From: VGJJ01 sp964480705 | Lineage (GTDB): Archaea > Iainarchaeota > Iainarchaeia > Iainarchaeales > VGJJ01 | Reading direction: 5' to 3' | Assembly (NCBI GenBank): GCA_964480705.1 | Contig: CAYZPC010000004.1 | Coordinates: 1-64,000, forward strand | Length of the DNA stretch: 64,000 nucleotides | Shown here: piece by piece, positions 50,140 through 59,320 of the stretch | How the letters are laid out: the number at the start of each line of letters is the position of its first letter | Position numbering within the stretch: the first letter of the stretch is position 1 | The notes under the pieces: generated by a model | Told to the model about the DNA's origin: nothing | What the model saw: the letters and a program-made list of their open reading frames with translations, nothing else | The model's database searches: none | Translations under genes and position numbers: made by a program

Positions 50140-52527
50140 ATGGCTGCCATTACCGAGAAACACTGGGACAAAGCCTGGGAAGCCCCCCTCTTAGAGAAAT
50201 GGAAAGCTTCCGACGCGTACAAATTTGACATGAATGGGAAAAAACCCGTATTCTCGATTGACACGCCTCCACCCTACATTAATGCACCCATTCACATGGG
50301 ACATGCAGTCACGTATTCTATCATGGACTTTTTTGCGCGATACAAACGCAAAACAGGATACCGCGTGCTTTTCCCTTTGGGAATGGACCGAAACGGTTTG
50401 CCCATTGAAAATGCAGCGGAAAAAAAATACAAAGTTCGCTTGCACGAAGTCGAGCGAAACAAATTCCTGGAAATGTGCCAAACGCTTTTGAATGAAAGCA
50501 GCACGGCATCAATTCATTCATTCTACCGCGCGGGAATCAGTTTTTGCTCATGGAACGTGGGAGCGGGAATTGGAGAAATGTACGAAACGGATTCGAAACA
50601 ATACCGCACGCTCACGCAAGAGACGTTCATTGATTTGTGGAACAAAGGATTAGTATACGAGGATTCGCGCCTGAATAATTATTGCCCCGGCTGCCGCACG
50701 ACACTTTCCGATAGCGAAATTGAACGCACCGAAAAAGAAACATTCCTCAATCAGGTTATTTTCACGGAAACAAGCACGAATGAGAAACTCATTATTGCCA
50801 CGACGCGACCGGAGTTATTGTGCACGGCCGCGATGATTATTTTCAACCCCGCCGACAAGCGTTACACGCACTTAGAAGGAAAAAAAGCACGAACACCATT
50901 CTTTGAGAGTGAAGTGCCCATTGTCTCCCACCCCATGGCCGACCCGGCTTTTGGAACGGGATTAGTGTTCATGTCCCGCTCTGCCGGAGACACGGACGCG
51001 ATACGCTTTCTCATCGAAATGGGAATTGAAGCCCAATCCTGTATCGACCAAACCGGACGAATGACAGAAGTCGCGGGAGAATTGAAAGGACTCAAAACAA
51101 AAGAAGCGCGCGAAAAAATCATCCAAGAAATGGAAGCACGCGGTTTGCTCGTCAAAAAAGAAAAAATAATGCACTCGGTCCCCATTTGCGAACGTAGTAA
51201 AGACGTGATTGAATTCATCACGATGCCCGAGTTGTACGTTAAACAAATGCACGTGAAAAAAGAAATGATCGACATTGCAAACGACTTAGACTTCTACGAT
51301 GCATCCTCGCGGCAGATTTTAGTCGACTGGATTAACAACATCAAAATTGACTGGCCTATTTCACGAAGACGCTACTATGGAACGGAAATCCCCTTATGGT
51401 ATTGCGCCGCATGCCGACACCCTCACGTGCCTGAAAAAGGAACGTATGTTCAGCCCTGGAAAGAAAAAGCCCCGTTTGAAAAATGCCAAAAGTGCAAACA
51501 CACTGAATTCGTGGGAGAAACCCGCGTATTTGATACGTGGTTTGATTCCTCCAACTCGGGAGCGTACATCTTAGGAAAAGGACGGAATGATGAATTCTTC
51601 AAAACGCATTTGCCCGTCACGCTGCGCCCGCAAGGAAAAGAAATCATCCGGACGTGGTTGTATTATTCGCTCTTGAAGCACTATTTGCTGCACGGAAAAT
51701 CATTGTTTGATGTGGCATGGATTAACTATCATATTTTGGATGAAAAAGGAAACAAGATGAGCAAATCATTAGGAAATGTCATTGACCCTGCGGAAATCAT
51801 TGACCGATTTGGCGCGGAACCCTTCCGATTATGGATTGCCACTGAAGGAAACATTTCACGCACCGATTTAGCGTGCAGCTTACAACGCATCGAAGGAGCG
51901 GGAAAAACACTCACCAAGTTTTGGAACGTCGCGCGATTCATCTCGGGATTTGAACGACCGATTCAAACGCCTAAATTACAACCATTAGATGAATGGATCA
52001 TTCACGAATTAAACAACGTCATTGAAACCTCGCGCAAGGGATTTGAAAACTATGATTATTTTACTCCCGCATCTACCATGAAAGCATTCTTATGGGACGC
52101 GTTCGCCTCCCACTATTTGGAATTAGTCAAAAACCGCGCGTACAATGAAGGGGGGTTATTCTCCAAAGAAGAATCCAACTCCGCCAAGTGGACATTGCAT
52201 TACTGCCTCGACACCCTATTGCAATTATTTTCACCCATTTTACCTATGTTCACCGCATACATGAGTGAGGCGCTGTATTCCAAGAATGTTCACGCGGGAG
52301 ACTATCCTGCTATCATGAAGGTAAATTCCCCCGCATTTGAAAGCGAAAAATTATTCGACATGGACTCGCAAATCTGGAAAGCCAAGAAAGACAGCGGGGG
52401 TTCACTCAAGACACCGCTCCAAAAAATGGTGCTGACAACTGAATTCAAATCCATCGAGAAAGACCTCGCCCTCGCCCATTCGGCACAAAACGTTTCATTT
52501 GGAAACGCGTTTGAACTAGAACTTTAA
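50140..52527 (+). CDS. valS: Valyl-tRNA synthetase
   Basis: 795 residues. Class Ia synthetase: HIGH site PIHMGHA (~48-54), CP1 editing domain with ATTRPELLCTAAMIIF, WPISRRRYYGTEIPLWYC, the ValRS-type TLRPQGKEIIRTWLYYS, KMSKSLGN (KMSKS) and an anticodon-binding domain. Zinc-like CPGC and CAAC..CQKCKH clusters. Short archaeal type without the C-terminal coiled-coil tRNA arm of bacterial ValRS. TTTAAACC upstream predicts a near-leaderless mRNA. Confidence 0.93.
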   Translation: MAAITEKHWDKAWEAPLLEKWKASDAYKFDMNGKKPVFSIDTPPPYINAPIHMGHAVTYSIMDFFARYKRKTGYRVLFPLGMDRNGLPIENAAEKKYKVRLHEVERNKFLEMCQTLLNESSTASIHSFYRAGISFCSWNVGAGIGEMYETDSKQYRTLTQETFIDLWNKGLVYEDSRLNNYCPGCRTTLSDSEIERTEKETFLNQVIFTETSTNEKLIIATTRPELLCTAAMIIFNPADKRYTHLEGKKARTPFFESEVPIVSHPMADPAFGTGLVFMSRSAGDTDAIRFLIEMGIEAQSCIDQTGRMTEVAGELKGLKTKEAREKIIQEMEARGLLVKKEKIMHSVPICERSKDVIEFITMPELYVKQMHVKKEMIDIANDLDFYDASSRQILVDWINNIKIDWPISRRRYYGTEIPLWYCAACRHPHVPEKGTYVQPWKEKAPFEKCQKCKHTEFVGETRVFDTWFDSSNSGAYILGKGRNDEFFKTHLPVTLRPQGKEIIRTWLYYSLLKHYLLHGKSLFDVAWINYHILDEKGNKMSKSLGNVIDPAEIIDRFGAEPFRLWIATEGNISRTDLACSLQRIEGAGKTLTKFWNVARFISGFERPIQTPKLQPLDEWIIHELNNVIETSRKGFENYDYFTPASTMKAFLWDAFASHYLELVKNRAYNEGGLFSKEESNSAKWTLHYCLDTLLQLFSPILPMFTAYMSEALYSKNVHAGDYPAIMKVNSPAFESEKLFDMDSQIWKAKKDSGGSLKTPLQKMVLTTEFKSIEKDLALAHSAQNVSFGNAFELEL

Positions 52528-52551
52528 ATAGGACAACCGGTTCATGCGCAC

Positions 52552-53112
52552 ATGCGCGCGCCCATTCTACTCGCCAGCGTTTTGCTCATCCTTTTTGCTA
52601 GTGGATGTATCTTTGGGGGAGACGCCACCAATACTGCCCAACAACTCGCCGGGGTGCGCGACTCCTACATTTCAAATGGACTCCTCGCGCCCACATCCCC
52701 ATCGGCACGCGAGCAATACCGCGATGAAATCCTCCCTTTTCGTGCAACCATTAACAGTGTGCCCGGAAGCGAAGGAGACGCGCTGAAAGCCTACTTGAAT
52801 GGAAGCCTATCTCTTCTCGCCATGGTGCAAGCAACGGATGACGCTCTCGCGCTCATTCAAAAAATCAATTTTGACGCGCCTGATTGCGGAACCAATTCTT
52901 CATTGTCTAAATCCATCAAACTCCTCGCGGAGGCGCAAACGCACGCCGAATCAACCTATGATTATTTTTCCCGCGTGCAGGAAAACTCCTCCATGGCAAA
53001 CGAGTTGGGCGCCGACTACGTGCTAAACGCCGCCGAAACTGCTCAAGGAGTCGCACAAACCCACGCGGAACGAATAAACGAACTTAAAACCGTGTGCGGA
53101 TTAACCGTATAA
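52552..53112 (+). CDS. Small helical lipoprotein
   Basis: 186 residues. A lipoprotein signal (LLILFASGC; lipid Cys ~19) and a mostly helical mature domain rich in Ala, with Cys at ~121 and ~183. TTTAAATAG at 52523-52530, overlapping the valS end, is 25 bases upstream (leaderless). Its stop overlaps the Bud32 start (TAATG). Not recognised. Confidence 0.65.
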   Translation: MRAPILLASVLLILFASGCIFGGDATNTAQQLAGVRDSYISNGLLAPTSPSAREQYRDEILPFRATINSVPGSEGDALKAYLNGSLSLLAMVQATDDALALIQKINFDAPDCGTNSSLSKSIKLLAEAQTHAESTYDYFSRVQENSSMANELGADYVLNAAETAQGVAQTHAERINELKTVCGLTV

Positions 53113-53804
53113 TGCCCCCCCAAAAAAAGAAAGCAAAAATGATTTCTGAAATTATTTCCATTGGAGCGGAAGCCACTCTTGAAAAAAAGAAACTATTTGG
53201 AAAAAATACTATTGTAAAAACACGCGTCGTGAAAGGATACCGAAACCCTTTGCTAGACGCTCCCCTGCGGCGTGAACGAACATCTCACGAAGCAAAAATG
53301 CTCCACACTGTCAAAAAAATAGGCGTGTCCACCCCAATGGTGTATTTAGTGGACGCGCCCAAGAGCACCATCTACATGGAATACGTGGACGCGCCCCGAC
53401 TGAAACATGTTTTGTTAGATGCAAAAATAAAAAATGTTGAAAAAATGCGCTTGTGCGAAGAATATGGCAAAATCATTGCCACGATGCACGCACACCATTT
53501 GATTCATGGAGATTTAACCACGTCAAACGTTCTCGTGCGCAAAATGAAAACGAATTCAAAACTAAAATCAAATGAAAAATCGAAAAATGAACTCGTGATG
53601 ATTGACTTCGGACTCGCCGCGTACTCGCATAAAGCTGAAGATGCCGCGGTTGATTTAGTTAATTTGAAAAAAACATTCTCCGCTACGCATTCCACGATTG
53701 AAAAAGGATGGGAAGAAATCCAACGAGGGTATTTGGAAAACGGCGGCGCGAAGAGTGTGCTCAAAAAAATGGACGAAGTGGAAAGTAGAATTCGTTACGC
53801 GTGA
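53112..53804 (+). CDS. bud32: Bud32 kinase/ATPase of KEOPS
   Basis: 230 residues. Small RIO-like kinase. KTRVVKGYRNPLLDAPLRRERTSHEAKML, the HRD-like HGDLTTSNVLV (~135-145) and DFG in MIDFGLAAYS. Stimulates Kae1 in t6A synthesis. Encoded 11 kb from kae1 rather than fused to it. A Lys/Asn/Ser-rich insert (~148-165) sits between the catalytic loop and DFG. Confidence 0.93.
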   Translation: MPPQKKKAKMISEIISIGAEATLEKKKLFGKNTIVKTRVVKGYRNPLLDAPLRRERTSHEAKMLHTVKKIGVSTPMVYLVDAPKSTIYMEYVDAPRLKHVLLDAKIKNVEKMRLCEEYGKIIATMHAHHLIHGDLTTSNVLVRKMKTNSKLKSNEKSKNELVMIDFGLAAYSHKAEDAAVDLVNLKKTFSATHSTIEKGWEEIQRGYLENGGAKSVLKKMDEVESRIRYA

Positions 53805-53819
53805 AATTTTCAGCAAAAA

Positions 53820-54356
53820 TTATTTAGGCAATTGTTTTTGACGCGTTTTATCAATGTAAAAATTAATGACGTCATGATAGGCCGCAATTGATTTGGTGTA
53901 CGTGTTGTAAAACACTTTATGACGAAAACCTAATTTTTCTTTCAAAAAAGAAATAACTCCAGGGATGGACGATTTGCTGCCGCTGTGCCACACTTGCTCC
54001 ATGCGCACGCGCACTACTTTTCTTTCCGCGGGAGAAAAAACCATTGCTGCTGCGAGTGCGCGAGACAACGCGAGCTGCTGAATTTTATTCATGATTTTTA
54101 TTTCAATCACATGAATGTTCTGCTCTGCTTTCCGGCGAACGGTTTCGCTCAACGGGTCGCGCGTTCGGCGAAGAATCTGCTCATCGTTAACCATCTCCTC
54201 AATCAGGGGCAAAAACTCTTTGCGAATCGTCTCATGTTTGGCTCCCAACAAGGCTCGCTTCCGGATGCGCTGAATCTGCGTAATCTTCTGAAAAAAAGAC
54301 TTTTTACGCAAACGAACCGGTTGAGCGGGTTTGGGGGTGAATTTTGGAGGTCGCAC
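53820..54356 (-). CDS. Basic helical hypothetical protein
   Basis: 178 residues, basic N-terminus (PKFTPKPAQPVRLRKKSF) then predicted helices. The start is GTG, supported by a CTATAAAG box at about 54377-54386, 26 bases away (leaderless). Divergent from S15. Possibly nucleic-acid-binding; family not recognised. Confidence 0.6.
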   Translation of the reverse strand: MRPPKFTPKPAQPVRLRKKSFFQKITQIQRIRKRALLGAKHETIRKEFLPLIEEMVNDEQILRRTRDPLSETVRRKAEQNIHVIEIKIMNKIQQLALSRALAAAMVFSPAERKVVRVRMEQVWHSGSKSSIPGVISFLKEKLGFRHKVFYNTYTKSIAAYHDVINFYIDKTRQKQLPK

Positions 54357-54410
54357 GTGAAACCTAGTAAAACGACCTTTATAGGGCTTTTACCCGTTCA
54401 GCACGGTAAA

Positions 54411-54420
54411 ACCTATATAA
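54411..54420 (+). promoter_or_regulatory. TATA box of the S15-S3Ae operon
   Basis: CCTATATAA; predicts a start near 54440 and a leader of about 92 bases. Confidence 0.65.
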
Positions 54421-54445
54421 ACCCTCCCCAGGGGAAAGTCTGTAT

Positions 54446-54491
54446 CTTGGTTCTAACCAAGCTTGGGGCATTCCTCAAAAGATGCCCTTGG
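54446..54491 (+). promoter_or_regulatory. Alternative hairpins in the S15 leader
   Basis: CTTGGT (54446-54451)/ACCAAG (54456-54461), tetraloop TCTA; then GGGCAT (54466-54471)/ATGCCC (54482-54487). CCAAG (54457-54461) can instead pair with CTTGG (54487-54491), so two structures compete. Candidate feedback site for S15. Confidence 0.45.
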
Positions 54492-54531
54492 TGGCCACGC
54501 TCAATGAGGGTGGTTTTTGGAGATGATAACT

Positions 54532-54945
54532 ATGGCTGCAAAGCAGGAAAAGCAGGGCCAGTACGTGGACTACTCCCTGAAAGAAATCGAAGAATTGATT
54601 GTCCAATTATCCAATCAGGGTATGAACCCCGCGCAGATTGGACTCGCATTGCGAGACCAGTACGGCATTCCCAATGTGAAAGCCGCGACGCAAAAACGCG
54701 TGAATGAAATTCTCACCGAGAAAAAACTCGCGACAGACATTCCCATTGACATGCTCAACTTGATTGAACGAAGTGTGGCACTGCAAAAACACATGACTGC
54801 GAATAAGAAAGACTACTCTGCGCAGCGCGGATACCGCATCACGGTGTCAAAAATCAGACGATTAGCACATTATTACGTTAAAGCGGGCAAACTCCCAGCC
54901 GGATGGAAATTCACGGCGGAAACAGCCGCATTGCTGGTGAAATAG
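54532..54945 (+). CDS. rps15: Ribosomal protein S15 (uS15)
   Basis: 137 residues, archaeal form with an N-terminal domain. LKEIEELIVQLSNQGMNPAQIGLALRDQYGIPNVK, then LIERSVALQKHMTANKKDYSAQRGYRITVSKIRRLAHYY. The ATG at 54532 is preceded by GGAGATGATAAC; in-frame codons upstream are less likely. Confidence 0.95.
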   Translation: MAAKQEKQGQYVDYSLKEIEELIVQLSNQGMNPAQIGLALRDQYGIPNVKAATQKRVNEILTEKKLATDIPIDMLNLIERSVALQKHMTANKKDYSAQRGYRITVSKIRRLAHYYVKAGKLPAGWKFTAETAALLVK

Positions 54946-54957
54946 GGGGGATGACAC

Positions 54958-55593
54958 ATGCAAATGATTGACGAACCAACCAATAAGAAAGAAAACAAAA
55001 AAGAAAGTGCAGCACCCCGCGCCCGCAAGCGAAAGGGTGTGGATAAATGGAAAACCAAGAAATGGTTCACCGTTTTAGCACCGGCGAATTTCAACAACGC
55101 CGTTATCGCACACACGCCCGGCGAAGAGCCCGAAGGACTCATGGGACGCACCGTCATGGTGTCAGCTCGCGAACTCACGGGAAACATTAAGAAAAACCAA
55201 CTCATGCTGGGATTCAAAGTCAACAATGTGCAAGGTTTGAACGCGTACACGCGATTCGAACACATTGAAGTACAACCCTCTGCATTGCGACGATTGGTGC
55301 GCAGACGCTCATCCAAAGTGGAGAGCGTGGACGATGTGTTATGCAAAGACGGTGTGCGCGCACGAATTAAGAGCGTAGCATTAACCGCCAACAAAATCTC
55401 TCGACCCCAGCAAGCAGCGGTGCGACGCATCCTGCACGCAGAGGCTGCCGAATTTGCTGCCGGAAATGATTTCGAAGCCGTGCTCAATCAATGCGCGACA
55501 AGCGAACCTATCGCTAAAGCCATTGAGAAAGCCCGAAAAATTGCCCCGATGAAGCGCGTGGACGTGTTAAAAGTCACGCGCCTCGCGGAGTAA
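54958..55593 (+). CDS. rps3ae: Ribosomal protein S3Ae (eS1)
   Basis: 211 residues. KGVDKWKTKKWFTVLAPANFN, GRTVMVSARELTG, LMLGFKVNNVQG, TRFEHIEVQPSALRRLVRRRSSKVESVDDV. 12 bases after S15, SD GGGGGGATGAC. Confidence 0.95.
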   Translation: MQMIDEPTNKKENKKESAAPRARKRKGVDKWKTKKWFTVLAPANFNNAVIAHTPGEEPEGLMGRTVMVSARELTGNIKKNQLMLGFKVNNVQGLNAYTRFEHIEVQPSALRRLVRRRSSKVESVDDVLCKDGVRARIKSVALTANKISRPQQAAVRRILHAEAAEFAAGNDFEAVLNQCATSEPIAKAIEKARKIAPMKRVDVLKVTRLAE

Positions 55594-55618
55594 TCCCTGA
55601 GGAAGTGAACCATTCCCC

Positions 55619-56293
55619 ATGTTTTTGGAAGAATGGGTCATTGTTTTCGCAGTGCTGGCGTTTGTATTAGTACTTATTCTCCGCAAACGCCTACTCAAAC
55701 CAACGGCCATTGCCACCGGACTCGTTACTGCGTTGTTTGTAGCGTGGCGCGGCGGCTTGGGAGCATTTTTTGCTATTATTCTATTTTTCCTGATCGGAGA
55801 ATTTGTCACACGAATGATAAGAGACAAACACGCGAGTAAAAAACACGGCACGCGCTCCACGAGCAACATTGTGGGAAACATTGGGCCGGCGATTATTGCA
55901 TTAGCCATCAACCCATCTCCCTTCAACATCATGTTTTTTGCCTCACTCTCCGCCGCATTCGCCGACACGCTATCAAGTGAAATTGGCGTGCTCTCGCGCG
56001 AACAGCCCCTCCTGATAACAACTCTCAAACCCGTCACCCCGGGAACCGATGGTGGCGTTTCCACTCTCGGATTTGCCGCCGCCGCGCTGGGAGGGCTCAT
56101 CTATGCGCTGATTGCATTCGGCGTGAGCGGAAATGTATTTTTGTCCGCCATGGTATTCGCCGCGGGCGTTTTTGGATCCGTGTTAGATAGTTTTTTGGGC
56201 GCTACCCTGCAATCGCGCGGATACTTGGATAATAATTTGGTTAATTTTGTTTCCTCGTTGAGCGTGGGAATTATTTTCGCGCTTGTGTTCTAA
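55619..56293 (+). CDS. DUF92 family membrane protein
   Basis: 224 residues, about six hydrophobic segments. TRSTSNIVGNIGPAIIAL, SLSAAFADTLSSEIGVLS, VTPGTDGGVSTLGFAAAALGG, VLDSFLGATLQ are the family blocks. Relatives include phytyl-phosphate kinase VTE6, so an isoprenoid-phosphate kinase role is possible but unproven. Confidence 0.9.
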   Translation: MFLEEWVIVFAVLAFVLVLILRKRLLKPTAIATGLVTALFVAWRGGLGAFFAIILFFLIGEFVTRMIRDKHASKKHGTRSTSNIVGNIGPAIIALAINPSPFNIMFFASLSAAFADTLSSEIGVLSREQPLLITTLKPVTPGTDGGVSTLGFAAAALGGLIYALIAFGVSGNVFLSAMVFAAGVFGSVLDSFLGATLQSRGYLDNNLVNFVSSLSVGIIFALVF

Positions 56294-56315
56294 TTCAGCA
56301 AGATCTTTTTGTGTG

Positions 56316-57011
56316 CTATGCCTGCAAAAGACTGTTTAGCGTATACTCCACAATGGTTCTCTCGGCAGGAGGAGCATTTTTCAAAATATTTTCTTTGAGA
56401 GCTTGAATGTCCACTTTTTTTTCGTGCAAAGCATGCTGTAATTTTTTTCGGCTGAAAAAATTAATCTCCTCAATCTCCACAAAAATGGGTTTGCCATTTT
56501 GATTAATCACGTTTACTGGATGGTTGCTCACCCAAATACCCGACTCTCGCTTAATCTGCTCGACAATATCTTGCTGCTTGATTGCGAATGACGCGTGCGG
56601 AAGCCCGCCCGCGAAAATGGGGTCGGTGTAAAAAGTGTGGTGGAAAAGCTTGTAATCGTGCGAACGATTTCGGATAATTTCAGAAGTCATTCCCAATTCT
56701 TGCTTGCCGTCAATCGTGGCAACCGCCAGACTCAGGGGTTTAATCCCATATTGAGGATACAATGCGTAAAAAATTTTGTGAAAAACATATTTCCAAATGG
56801 TATTCGTTCGGTCAATGCCCGTGCGAAAAAATACCCTCTTGTTCTTGCCCGTTCGAATCAGGTACACGCGCGCTTCCTGTGAGGGACTTTTTCTGAAAAC
56901 GCGACGAATATTGGAACGCTCCGAATACGGGCGCGGGCCCCTCATTATAGGAGGTTTTGCTTTCGGCTTTTTACTTGCCGTGCGGCGCACGATGCGAGGA
57001 GGGTCAGGCAT
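56316..57011 (-). CDS. Hypothetical protein with weak kinase-like pattern
   Basis: 231 residues. Basic N-terminus (ASKKPKAKPP), then VYLIRTGKNKRVFFRTG, a GIKPLSLAVATIDGKQELGMTSEII block and NQNGKPIFVEIEEI. The order faintly recalls protein/aminoglycoside kinases (VAIK strand, hinge, late acidic strand), but no HxD or DFG is seen. Function open. Confidence 0.55.
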   Translation of the reverse strand: MPDPPRIVRRTASKKPKAKPPIMRGPRPYSERSNIRRVFRKSPSQEARVYLIRTGKNKRVFFRTGIDRTNTIWKYVFHKIFYALYPQYGIKPLSLAVATIDGKQELGMTSEIIRNRSHDYKLFHHTFYTDPIFAGGLPHASFAIKQQDIVEQIKRESGIWVSNHPVNVINQNGKPIFVEIEEINFFSRKKLQHALHEKKVDIQALKENILKNAPPAERTIVEYTLNSLLQA

Positions 57012-57057
57012 GTTTCCAAAAGGAAAAATGCTTTCTTAATAATTGCGTTTTCGCACA

Positions 57058-58149
57058 CTATTCTGCGCGAATGCCTGCTTGCTCGGCAGAGGAAATGGGA
57101 CTCACACTACTGGAAATCCCTTTTCCAAATGAAGCGCCCGCGGAAAAGAGCAAATCCCAAATGGTCAACTCTTTTTCCAAATAATATCGCACGCTCGGCT
57201 TTCCTTCAATGCCCATCATTTCGCCCGCTTTCATTAATGCTTCCTCGCGCGTGAGCGCAGCATCAATCAAACCCGCGTTCAATGCTTGTCTTCCGGAGAG
57301 AATGCGACCATCCAGCACTTCCGCAAATAATGTGGGGTTTATTTTTTCGCCGCGAAATGCTAACACATCATTTTTGAATGATTCAAAGGCTTCATCCACA
57401 ATCATTTGCATAATTTGTTTTTCTTCATCCGTAAACTCATTGAAGGGAGAACCAATGTCTTTCAACTCGCCCGTTTTCACGGTATTCATTTTCACACCCA
57501 CTTTTTGCATTAACTCTTCAAGGGTGGGCTGCATGGAAATAACGCCAATGCTTCCCGTAATGGAATCGGCGTCCGCGGTCGCATAATCGGTTGCGGAAGC
57601 AATGTAATACGCTCCACTCGCACCCACGTCACCTATCCAGCTCATGACGGGCTTCTCCAGCAAGCGAATTTTGGACACCACTTGCTTGCTTGCCACCACG
57701 CTTCCGCCGCCGGAATCAATATCCAAGAAAATAACCCCTACTGCTGGGTCGGCTTCGGCTTCTTCGAGAGCAGCAATAATTTCTGGAAAACCCGTGGTGT
57801 CCTTACTTGAATACGAGGCAATTTCTCCCTGAATGGGGATAATAGCTACTTCACTTGCTCCACCGAATGAAAAACCACTGGATGACGAACTGCTTGATGA
57901 TGAAGATGAAAATCCTCCGAGCAAAAACAATGCTACGTAAAACATGAGCAAAAAAGCCAATCCCAGCACAATCCAATCTCTCATTGACCGGCCTCGCGTA
58001 CGAGAATGAGGGGAGGGAGTGGTCTCCAACGCCTCATCGTCCATCCAGGGAGTAATTTTAGGGTCGCGCTCTGCTGCCGAAGACTGCGCTCCCGCGCTGG
58101 CGGAAGCCGATTGTTTGGACCAGGAAAGCGGTTTAGAAGGGACAGTCAT
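57058..58149 (-). CDS. sppA: Signal peptide peptidase SppA (S49)
   Basis: 363 residues. A disordered N-terminus, one membrane helix (~56-77), a run of about eleven Ser, then the S49 domain: VIFLDIDSGGGSVVAS, the nucleophile in GDVGASGAYYIAS, DSITGSIGVI, and the Lys of KMNTVKTGELKDIG. Degrades cleaved signal peptides in the membrane. Half-size (archaeal/SppA36 type) protein. Confidence 0.92.
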   Translation of the reverse strand: MTVPSKPLSWSKQSASASAGAQSSAAERDPKITPWMDDEALETTPSPHSRTRGRSMRDWIVLGLAFLLMFYVALFLLGGFSSSSSSSSSSSGFSFGGASEVAIIPIQGEIASYSSKDTTGFPEIIAALEEAEADPAVGVIFLDIDSGGGSVVASKQVVSKIRLLEKPVMSWIGDVGASGAYYIASATDYATADADSITGSIGVISMQPTLEELMQKVGVKMNTVKTGELKDIGSPFNEFTDEEKQIMQMIVDEAFESFKNDVLAFRGEKINPTLFAEVLDGRILSGRQALNAGLIDAALTREEALMKAGEMMGIEGKPSVRYYLEKELTIWDLLFSAGASFGKGISSSVSPISSAEQAGIRAE

Positions 58150-58228
58150 GCGGGTATTCTCCTTTTGGCGAGCAATACTCTATCGTGCACCCATTTCCTT
58201 TTAATCCGGTTCCGCATGTTGTGAGAGT

Positions 58229-58741
58229 ATGGATCCCCTGTGGATTTACCTCTTTTTTACGGCACTGCCATTATACGTGGCTAATTCTTCCGCCATGCTC
58301 TTCGGAGGGAAAACCCCCATTGATGGAAACAAAAACTGGGACGATGGCCGGCCCATTTTTGGAAAAGGAAAAACATGGAAAGGAACCGGAATGGGCGTGC
58401 TCATTGGAACATTCACCGGACTCATTCTGAATTATTTTTTCCCCGCACTCACCCTGGTTGTTTCCAGCGAGTACGTGGCATATGCTTTCCTTCTTTCCAT
58501 CGGAGGATTAGTGGGGGATATTGCGGGAAGCTTCATTAAACGACGAATGAATATCGCGCGCGGAGAGTCCGCGCAAATACTCGACCAATTGGATTTTGTG
58601 GTGGGGGGAGTCGTGTTCAGCATTGCCATTTCAAAACCCGACTGGACCGGGCTCATTCTCCTCGTGATGATCACCCCATTCATGCATTTGGCATTCAACC
58701 GACTCGCGTACATGCTTGGAATCAAAAACGTGCCGTGGTGA
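58229..58741 (+). CDS. carS: CDP-archaeol synthase CarS
   Basis: 170 residues, about five membrane helices. Activates unsaturated archaeol phosphate with CTP for polar lipid synthesis. Signature MLFGGKTPIDGNKNWDDGRPIFGKGKTWKGT and GGLVGDIAGSFIKRRMNIARG..ILDQLDF. Full length; a clear archaeal marker. Confidence 0.93.
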   Translation: MDPLWIYLFFTALPLYVANSSAMLFGGKTPIDGNKNWDDGRPIFGKGKTWKGTGMGVLIGTFTGLILNYFFPALTLVVSSEYVAYAFLLSIGGLVGDIAGSFIKRRMNIARGESAQILDQLDFVVGGVVFSIAISKPDWTGLILLVMITPFMHLAFNRLAYMLGIKNVPW

Positions 58742-58773
58742 AGCATTAAGAAGAATCATTTGATTGATTGCAC

Positions 58774-59286
58774 ATGGCAGCTAATATGATGCACACCACC
58801 CTGCGTCGATTTTTGTTTCGCTTTTTTGCTATCTTTCTAGTAGTAGAAGTAATTTTGAGTATTTTTCCTCCAGTATTTTTCCAAGAATGGTTGGCGCGCA
58901 TTATTGGAAATATGCTTGACATTCCCGTGCAAGGGGTATTTGTGCACGTGAATAATTTGCGATTTGAAATAAGCGCATTCTGCACCGGACTCTCTACCAT
59001 TGGATTGTGGTTAGGATTAGTGTATGGTTTTCCATTTCCTCCCGCGCGGGAAAAAACGCGCTACGCACTTGCAGGTGGGGGAATTATTTTGCTCGCGAAT
59101 GTGATTCGACTCGTTGGAATCGTTTACGTGGGAATGCTATCTTCCTTTGCTGCCGTGGACACGTTGCATACTATTACGTGGTTTGTGATGAGCGCCCTTG
59201 TCTGCGGGATGTGGTATTATTTGCTCGCGAAAAAAATAGGAACATTCGATTCCAAAAAAATAGCCCAAAAGTTACTCGAAATGTAA
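58774..59286 (+). CDS. Archaeosortase/exosortase-family transpeptidase
   Basis: 170 residues, about four membrane segments. The Cys-Arg-His triad of the family is visible: Cys in EISAFCTGLSTIGLW (~70), Arg in LLANVIRLVGIVYVG (~112) and His in DTLHTITWFVM (~130). Such enzymes cut C-terminal sorting signals and attach surface proteins to lipids. The chosen ATG avoids a TTG two codons earlier; Mets further in are possible. No standard PGF/PEF-CTERM substrate was seen in the window. Confidence 0.8.
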   Translation: MAANMMHTTLRRFLFRFFAIFLVVEVILSIFPPVFFQEWLARIIGNMLDIPVQGVFVHVNNLRFEISAFCTGLSTIGLWLGLVYGFPFPPAREKTRYALAGGGIILLANVIRLVGIVYVGMLSSFAAVDTLHTITWFVMSALVCGMWYYLLAKKIGTFDSKKIAQKLLEM

Positions 59287-59320
59287 AAAAGAGCGAGTGG
59301 AGGCGCGGGGTGCACACTGA

